A stretch of 64,000 nucleotides of DNA from the NCBI GenBank assembly GCA_963682025.1, contig OY821520.1, forward strand, positions 138,640,738 through 138,704,737, read 5' to 3'. The position numbers and the translations under genes are program-made. Positions 47,201 through 57,200 of this stretch are shown here, piece after piece; position 1 is the stretch's first letter, and every line of letters begins with the position of its first letter. Source of the stretch: Cordilura impudica. Taxonomy: Eukaryota > Arthropoda > Insecta > Diptera > Scathophagidae. The notes beneath the pieces were generated by a model. It was not told the origin of the DNA, did no database searches, and saw only the letters and a list, made by a program, of their open reading frames with translations.

Positions 47201-50200
47201 TGTGGATTCAAATTTTTCCACTAGACGCTCAATTGTTGATCTGCTAGGACGATTATTACGACCATAAATTGGACGTAGCGCTCTTAACGTTGAGGCCACT
47301 GACTCCGAATTTCGGTAGTAAATTTCAATAATTTCGACTCGTTGTTGGCTCGTATATCTTTCCATCATGAAATGGCAAACTTTACTGAAGAGAAATGTCA
47401 AAAGAGCGGCAAGAAATATGGCGTCGTTTGCTGTCCCTGTCTTTCTACTTTTGTAGCGTCCCTGTTGAAAAACCCTTTATATTCTTTCATTACATGTTTT
47501 AGTCCATTATCATTAAGTATGCTTTCCAATCTGCTTGTATAAAAATCATTTTCCAGTCAATGTTAAAATCTCCGGCTATTAAGATATCACAGTTTGTTTC
47601 ACATATTTCTTCTAAAAAATCTTGAAAAGTATCACAGAATTCTGATTTTGAACCACTTGGTGACCTATATATTATTATTATTATTGATGTTTTTTCATAT
47701 TTCGCCATATACGCACTAATCCAGTGTTTTGTGTCTTTAATGTTATTTTTTATATTGTTTATATGCCAATGTTTTTTGAAATAAACTATTACTCCCCCAG
47801 TTCTAGATGAATTCGATAAGGTGCTATAATGCTCGTATTGGTCTATTTCAATTTCACTTTCATATATTTCATCAGTTTGATGCGTTTCTGTTAAAATTAT
47901 GAACTCAGGTTTATTAATTGCTGCTATTATATCTAATTTGTTGATGTTATTAATCAAGCCTTGAATCTGTGCGTGACTGTGTGTGACTATCTTAAAATTA
48001 ATCTATGGCCACAACAAGTCTATGGACAAAGTTTCAGATCGATCGGATGAGGGGAAGTGAGGTTTTAATCTCTCCGTGACTGTGCGTGACTATGGCAAAG
48101 TTAATCTTTTTTCACAGCAAGTCTATCGACCAAGTTTCAGATTGATTGGATGAAGGGAAATCCATTTTAAATCTCTCCGTGACTGAGCGTCACCATGCGT
48201 GACTGCGCGTGACTAAGTCAAAGTTAATCTTTTTTCACAGCAAGTGTATGGACCAAGTTCCAGATCGATCGGATGAGGGAAGTGAGGTTTTAATCTCTCC
48301 GTGACTGTGCGTGACTAAGTCAAAGTTAATCTCTTTTTCACAGCAGGTGTATGGACCAAGTTTCAGATCGATCGGATGAGGGGAAATGACATTTAAATCA
48401 CTCCGTGACTGTGCGTGACTACCCCAAAATTAGTCTGTAGTCACAACAAGACTATGGGCCAAGTTTCAGATCAATTGGATAAGGGGGAATGGTGTTGCCC
48501 CACGACAGACAGACAGACAGACAGACAGAGAGTATGAGTTAAAGAAAGAGTTTAAAAAGAAATTAGTTTAGTTAAACAATATTTTAAACATACGATTAAT
48601 TTCATTGAAATTTATTTATTTCATTTTAGTTCATCACCATGGCTGCTATTATCGATTGCTGTAATTCATTTAGTCAGATGCATTCATTGTGGCATTAATA
48701 GTTCTCCAGGTGGTAAGTATGGATCCTATTCATTCCGAAGATTGTTTATATTCGTATGGATTTTGTACGTGCTTTGATAAATACAACTTTAAAATTGTTT
48801 CGTTCTGTATCTCTTCATTTGAAATATTTTGCGTTTGCAAAATATTTGATTGTGGCCGGATTTGAATGTAAATATAAAATTGAAATGTTTATCTTAGAAT
48901 ACATAATCGTAATAATAACACATTCTTGTTTACCTTCGGGATTTCACACCTATGTATTACGCTATCAGAGTTTTAAATAATGCATTTTGTAAATAAATTG
49001 TATGGTCGGTACAGTTTTCTTTTTTTTACATGTTTATGAGTATTTAAAATACAATTGATTGGCTTTATTTTTATACTTTAGTAGGAATTTGATTTAGTTA
49101 ATTGAAATTATTATTGGTACATTTGTTTTTATATTAATTTTAGTCCAAAAAACCGTGTAAATTGAATAATAATAATTGAATATTTTGAAATTTAAATTCT
49201 TTAAATGAATTCAACAAAATGCATAAATAATGGACTAAAAATCTTCATTTTTAATTTTAATAACTACAGTAATCCTATGTTAATTACCACGTCAAAATTT
49301 ACAAGATTTTTGGGTAATTATGCGGGGAAAGCATTTAAACGAACACTTTTAAATATTTTGAAATACATCAAAAAGATAACTAACTGAACATATGTAAAAC
49401 AGGGTTATTAAAATAACTTAAACATTTTATTAAATAAAAATAAATAAAAATAATATGTATCACATAAAGAAGTAAATTGCAAACACTTTTTGGTATGTTC
49501 CCACCGAGTTACACAAAAATAATAACGTTAGACGTTATTTTTGATATTTATAGCCTTTGGCTGGGTCCCCTTTTCGAACTAATGTTCCACTTGGCACAAC
49601 TTTATAAAAAAGGCCACCCTCATCAGCATTAAATATATTTTCAGGAGTATAATTTTGAAGAATTGAGGAAAAATTGCTACTTTCCAGAAAATTTCAAGCA
49701 CATTCACGATCATTTTCATTACTTTCTCCATGTATCTTTGCGAATTTAATGTTTCCTCTCCTCTGCCACCTCCACAACCAATCACTGTTCGGTTAAAAAT
49801 CTGAACTAATTTTTATAGCAAACTCCTTTGCTTTCTTCATTACCAATTTTCTAGAAATGACATCATTACTCAGGCGCATCAGGTTAAAAAAATCGTGAAC
49901 CAATAAGTACTTAGGGTAATTAAACTAAGGAAATTTAATGGAAATTTTAGTTTCTGGATAAAATATTTGAGGTAATTACCCGAATTGAGTAATTAAACGA
50001 AAGTTAATTAACAGCGGGATTTTGTTGGAAAAAGTGAGCAAAAAACGGGGATTTAGAATTCGTGGTAAATAAGTGTGAAAGGTAATTAAGGGTGGGGTAA
50101 TTAAACCGGATATACTGTAGTACCTTTTAGTACAGAAAAAATAAATTAGCTCAGAATTATTATTCAATGAATGATTTTGATGGTCATATATTTTTTTTGA

Positions 50201-51146
50201 ATGGACTGAATAAAAGATCTCCTAATTCGTTATCTTCTAAGAGTCTTCATTCATATATTCTGATTCCATTCAACTTTTCATATATATAAATTAATAAAAC
50301 ATTTTCTAATTCATTAAAAGTTTGCATATTCATTAAATTATGTAATAGAGTCGCTAATACAAATTATAAGGCCCTTATTTAGTATTTCTTCTGTTCGCTT
50401 TTCGTCTAAATATGTATAAAAATTCAAATTTTAGAAATTCACTCTAATTTTTATACCCTCCACACGTCAGTGGCAGAGGGTATATATAGGTTTGTCATTC
50501 CGTTTGTAACGCATCGAAAAACTAATTTCCGACCCCATAAAGTATATATATTCTTGATCCTTATCACAGCTCGAGTCGATATAGCGATGTCCGTCTGTCC
50601 GTCTGTCTGTTGAAATCACGCTCATTCACAAAAAAAGCCGTCTAACTGGATAGGGCTACAATAATATCATTTGCCATAATTCCCAGCAGGTTGGTATTGA
50701 AAATGGGCTAAATCGGGCATCATCGTGATTAGATACGAGCAAAAATATGTAGATACCTCTAAAAAAAACATAAAACCCAGTGTGTTTGTTGTAACAGTTT
50801 AGTGGTTGAACATAATAATTGTACAACAACATAAAAAAATGCCACAAAAAAATTATGCATATATAATTAACAATACCAAGAACACAATAACATACCTCTT
50901 GTTAGTAGTATTGCCACATATTTTTTATCGTTATCACGTTATAATAAAAAAAAAATCGCCAATATGAAAGAAAAAATGAAAACGAAAAATGGAAAATGAA
51001 AAATGGAAGATGAAAAATGGAAAATGAAAATAGAAAATGGAACATGGAGAATGAAAATTGAAAAATGGAAAACGCAAAATGGAAAATGAAAATTGAAAAA
51101 TTAAAAATGAAAAATGGAAAATGGAAAATGAAAATTGAAAAATTAA

Positions 51147-51177
<31 letters not shown>

Positions 51178-51238
51178 TGAAAAATGGAAAACGCAAAATG
51201 GAAAATGGAAAATGGAAAATTGAAAATTGAAAAATTGA

Positions 51239-51269
<31 letters not shown>

Positions 51270-54200
51270 TGAAAAATGAAAAATGGAAAATGAAAATTGA
51301 AAATTGCAAATTGAAAAATTAAATATGAAAAATGAAAAATGTAAAATGGAAAATGAAAATTGAAAAATGGAAAATGGAAAATTGAAAAATGAAAAATTAA
51401 TAACGAAAAACGAAATATGGAAAATGGAAAATGAAAAATGAAAAACGGAAAATGGAAAATGAAAAATAAAAAATGGAAAATGAAAATTGAAAAATGAAAA
51501 ATGAAGAATGGAAAATGAAAAATGAATAACGAAAAACGAAATATAGAAAATGGAAAATGAAAATTGAAAAATGAATCACGGAAATTGGAAAATGAAAATT
51601 GAAAAATGAAATATGAAAAATGGAAAATGAAAATTGAAAAATGAAATATGAAAAACGGAAAATGGAAAATGAAAATTGAAAAATGAAATATCAAAAATGA
51701 AAAATTGAAAATGGAAAATGAAAATTGAAAATGAAAAATGGAAAATGAAAATTGAAAAATGAAAAATGAATAACGAATAATGGAAAATGGAAAATGAAAA
51801 TTGAAAAATGAAAAACGGAAAATGGAAAATGGAAAATGAAAACCCAAAAATGGAAAATGATAATTGAAAAATGAAAAATGAAAGTTGAAAAATTAAAAAT
51901 TAAAAACGAAAAATGGAAAATGGAAAATTGAAATATGAAAAACGAAAATTGAAAAATTAAAAGTGGCAAATGGAAAATGAAAATTGAAAAATGGAAAATG
52001 AAAAACTAAGATTGAAAAATGAATAATGAAAATTTAAAAATTAATAATTAAAACTTAAAAATTATAACTTAAAAATTAATAATTTAAAATTAAAAATTAA
52101 ACATTAAAAATTAAAAATGAAAAATTAAAAATTAAAAATTAAAAATTAAAAATTAAAAATTAAAAATTAAAAATTAAAAATTAAAAATTAAAAATTAAAA
52201 ATTAAAAATTAAAAATTAAAAATTAAAAATTAAAAATTAAAAATTAAAAATTAAAAATTAAAAATTAAAAATTAAAAACTAAAAATTAAAAATTAAAAAT
52301 TAAAAATTAAAAATTATAAATTAAAAATTAAAAATTAAAAATTAAAAATTAAAAATTAAAAATTAAAAATTAAAAATTAAAAATTAAAAATTAAAAATTA
52401 AAAATTAAAAATTAAAAATTAAAAATTAAAAATTAAAAATTAAAAATTAAAAATTAAAAATTAAAAATTAAAAATTAAAAATTAAAAATTAAAAATTAAA
52501 AATTAAAAATTAAAAATTAAAAATTAAAAATTAAAAATTAAAAATTAAAAATTAAAAATTAAAAATTAAAAATTAAAAATTAAAAATTAAAAATTAAAAA
52601 TTAAAAATTAAAAATTAAAAATTAAAAATTAAAAATTAAAAATTAAAATCTAAAAATTAAAAATTAAAAATTAAAAATTAAAAATTAAAACTTAAAAATT
52701 AAAAATTAAAAATTAAAAATTAAAAATTAAAAATTAAAAATTAAAAATTAAAAATTAAAAATTAAAAATTAAAAATTAAAAATTAAAAATTAAAAATTAA
52801 AAAATAAAAATTAAATATTAAAAATTAAAAATTAAAAATTAGAAATTAAAAATTAAAAATTAAAAATTAAAAATTAAAAATTAAAAATTAATAATTAAAA
52901 ATTAAAAATTAAAAATTAAAAATTAAAAATTAAAAATTAAAAATTAAAAATTAAAAATTAAAAATTAAAAATTAAAAATTAAAAAATTAAAAATTAAGAA
53001 TTAAAAATTAAATATTAAAAGTTTAAATTTCTACATTTGGTTTCTTACATGTATTATTATGTATTTTTTTTTGTATTATATGTAATGCAGATAAAAATAA
53101 AAAATAATTCAGATAAAAATATTTTGAAATTAGCTTATTTTTTATAATAATAATTTTTAGCCAAGAATCATTTGAATTTTGGTATTCGGAATTAATGTTT
53201 CAGTATCGACAAAAGTTTAAAAGTTGTAGCCGTACTCGACATTGGGTGAATATACAGTTTAAGACTCAGGTGGAGGGTATCAAAAAATTCGGCACAGCCT
53301 AACACTCTTACTTGTTACATATAAAATGAACCTATAAGTCTTTTTTAAGGATTTAAGGCGAAAAGCCTTTTTTTAACAGAGTTAACTACAAAAGCAAACG
53401 AATCCATGAACTGTTATTTTAACAAATAAAGAACTAACAACGAATTTCATATTGAATGAATTCATTATTTATTTATTTGGTCTGGAATTGAGTCGTTCAG
53501 TGAATTCGAAAAATATACATTAGTGATTTTAGTGATAAAGTCACTCATTGAACAAATAGCTGGACTTAAATTTCTAAGGAATTCATTGAATTGACTTCAG
53601 TCCTACAAGCCCTGGCATCAAGTTTTAAACAGCGTTTCTCACCACACACGCCATTGACTATTATAACCTGCGGAAATTAATTGATATAACATAATACGTT
53701 TTTAAAAAATTTAGTATTCAAGATGTATTTAATAGATTCTATTTTTTTTTTATCTTATAATCAATTCTTTTAAAACTCCGTAGTTCGTTATATTGTGTAT
53801 GTTTTGTTCGACAACAGATTCTTAACATAATGAATACCGGACGTATAAACATACTGCCAGTCTATTTGTTTAAGCTATATTTATATTTGAATTTTGTTAA
53901 AAATGTTTATTTTTTGTATATTTTTTGTTAACAATATGTTGTTGTTTATTCCCCACTAGAAACGTTACCACCAAGACTTGAAATAAAAATCAACAGCAAT
54001 GCTAATATAACATGTCGTATGAATCTATCAAAATTTGGCAGTAACGTCAACAGTTCCTCCCTATATTTTGAGGAAGAGGATACGGGGCAAAAAGTGCCTC
54101 AAAGTGCTATCGATGTAAGTACTTATTATTACTTAAAATATATCAATATTATTACCTTTTCATATATTTATTTTGGTTTGACAAACTGATAAGATACGAG

Positions 54201-57200
54201 TAATATACATTCGTATGCGTATGTATATTAGGACAATTCACTAAATGTTTTTATTTTTGTCCGATTCTTTATTTTCACGGAAGAAAAAATAAAAAAATTT
54301 ATGTTTTGTTAGATTTATCGTCATTTTTCAGACATATTGCAATTACTACTGTAATTAATATGCAATTTTTTAATTTTGTTTAAATGGTGCGTGGTACAGA
54401 AGAAGAAAGCATATATTTCAAAAATTCATAACTGCACTGTATTCTTAATCGGACCGGTTTCTGGCATTTCAGCCTTCATCAGCGATTTATTGAACATTGT
54501 GATAATTGTTATGTTTTTAATTGAATAGATTGTTTCTATATGAAAATTTTTTCTACTTAGGGCGGCCGTGAGGTTTCGAACCATGAACCTTCTCACATAC
54601 ACTCGTACTTGCACTTTTTGGTCAGCGCTTTAACACACTCACCTAAAGTCAGGCCTACGAGCAGTGTGGTTAGTTTTCAGTTTTCGTACCATACAGCTTC
54701 ACTTTGTATTAATTTCAGAAGATACAACTCTGTCCAAACAAACAATCGTTATTTTTGAATTTTTGAATATTTTTTGCATTTATACTTCTAATTTCCACTA
54801 TTCTCAGTTTTCGTAAGAGTTGTCATATGTGATGTACGGTTTTTGTACATACCTACATATGCACTTTACATATATTTGAGATGACGCTTTGAAGCGAAGA
54901 AAAATTTTTTGTTTTGTTAGATTTATCGTCATTTTTCAGACATATTGCAATTACTACTGTAATTAATATGCAATTTTTTAATTTTGTTTAAATGGTGCGT
55001 GGTACAGAAGAAGAAAGCATATATTTCAAAAATTCATAACTGCACTGTATTCTTAATCGGACCGGTTTCTGGCATTTCAGCCTTCATCAGCGATTTATTG
55101 AACATTGTGATAATTGTTATGTTTTTAATTGAATAGATTGTTTCTATATGAAAATTTTTTCTACTTAGGGCGGCCGTGAGGTTTCGAACCATGAACCTTC
55201 TCACATACACTCGTACTTGCACTTTTTGGTCAGCGCTTTAACACACTCACCTAAAGTCAGGCCTACGAGCAGTGTGGTTAGTTTTCAGTTTTCGTACCAT
55301 ACAGCTTTACTTTGTATTAATTTCAGAAGATACAACTCTGTCCAAACAAACAATCGTTATTTTTGAATTTTTGAATATTTTTTGCATTTATACTTCTAAT
55401 TTCCACTATTCTCAGTTTTCGTAAGAGTTGTCATATGTGATGTACGGTTTTTGTACATACCTACATATGCACTTTACATATATTTGAGATGACGCTTTGA
55501 AGCGAAGAAAAATTTTTTGTTTTGTTAGATTTATCGTCATTTTTCAGACATATTGCAATTACTACTGTAATTAATATGCAATTTTTTAATTTTGTTTAAA
55601 TGGTGCGTGGTACAGAAGAAGAAAGCATATATTTCAAAAATTCATAACTGCACTGTATTCTTAATCGGACCGGTTTCTGGCATTTCAGCCTTCATCAGCG
55701 ATTTATTGAACATTGTGATAATTGTTATGTTTTTAATTGAATAGATTGTTTCTATATGAAAATTTTTTCTACTTAGGGCGGCCGTGAGGTTTCGAACCAT
55801 GAACCTTCTCACATACACTCGTACTTGCACTTTTATTTATGTTTATAACCTAATGTTTTTCTTAATAAAATCGATTTCAGAATGTTTTGGCTTATAAGAA
55901 TTCATATTCCTACTAAAGAGTTGCAAAAATTGAAAAAAAAGTTTCCAGTGAAGCGCCCTAATGTACATATATTTATATACACATTAGAGTGGTCCTAAGT
56001 TATATGGACATTTTTCAAATTGCGATTTTGGAGATAGGCGGGTCCAGTTTGTTACCTTTCAATATAAAACTAATAAATGTGAAGTTTGGGGATAGAAAAG
56101 TAGCGCCGGAAATCGATTGAAAATTTCAAGTGTGTTTATATCGGGAAAATATGACTTTTTGAGATTTTACGAAAATCTCGTTCTATAATTTTTCCGACAA
56201 GTTTCAAGAATCGGGATCAAAAGCTATAAAAATTCAAAATCCAATAAAAATTCGCCAAGAAATAGGAAATGCCCCAGACCACTTTTTTGCAAAAAATATG
56301 AAATATGATAGCATTTTTTCAACTTAGAGAAATTGATTAAAGCCATATTTCTCTCTATACTTATAAGTAATCATTGAGGCCGAAAATAGGAAATTTTTTT
56401 GATAAAATTTTGAAAACTCATTTTTCAAGTTTTAAAAAATTTTCTTAAACAAAATTTTAAAAAATGGAACTGGCACTTTAAGGTTTTGTTAAATACATGT
56501 TACAGATTAACTTTGTGAATTTTTAAGTAAATCCATATGACAGAATTTTTTTGAAAAGGATTTTATTTTTGCGGATTTAGAGAAAAATGGGATTTTTGTA
56601 AAATATTCTGTAAATGTAGTCTTTATAAATACTTTGTATCAAAAATTCATCACTTTTCTACTTTTAAATGTTATATTTTATCTTAATAGCCTAGGGTTTC
56701 GGACAAAAATAATATGACCCCGTTAACCCTTTTGGAATTGGGGTCACATATGACTCCTAGCTAATAAAAGACAATTTATTCAAAAAATTCAAATATTTTG
56801 TAAGTGCTGCTGAATTTTTAAAAGCGTTATTTAAAATATTATAACCAAATATGTATACCTTCCGTTCCTAAAATTTGGAATAAATCCGAGAACGTTAACC
56901 CGTTATTTGCCAAGGCCAGCTTTGGATTTTAAGATATTTTTAAATAAAGATTACCCAAAACGAGTTTTTCTATTAAACTCGTTGAAACCACTATTTAGAA
57001 TTTAAGAAAAATAATTCGGTTAATTTTTATTTATTTAACCCTTTAGTGCTCCTGGAATCAAAATAATCCGTTGTGATATATCTTTGGTGCAATTATTTAC
57101 TTATTGCTCGCGAATAACCAATTTTAACCCATTTTGTTATTAAATTATTTTATATATAAAAACTATCTACATATATTTTTATACCCTATACCAATATGTG

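Noticed and set aside
51143..51847. 234-codon frame and its overlapping relatives (50902-51309, 51397-51579, 51691-51969)
   Set aside because: Same artefact in the second family B copy. Several frames are open at once, as expected for purine-rich repeats.
54426..55830. Three identical 62-codon frames
   Set aside because: They repeat because the 608-bp unit repeats. The frame runs across a tRNA-derived SINE and has no domain.
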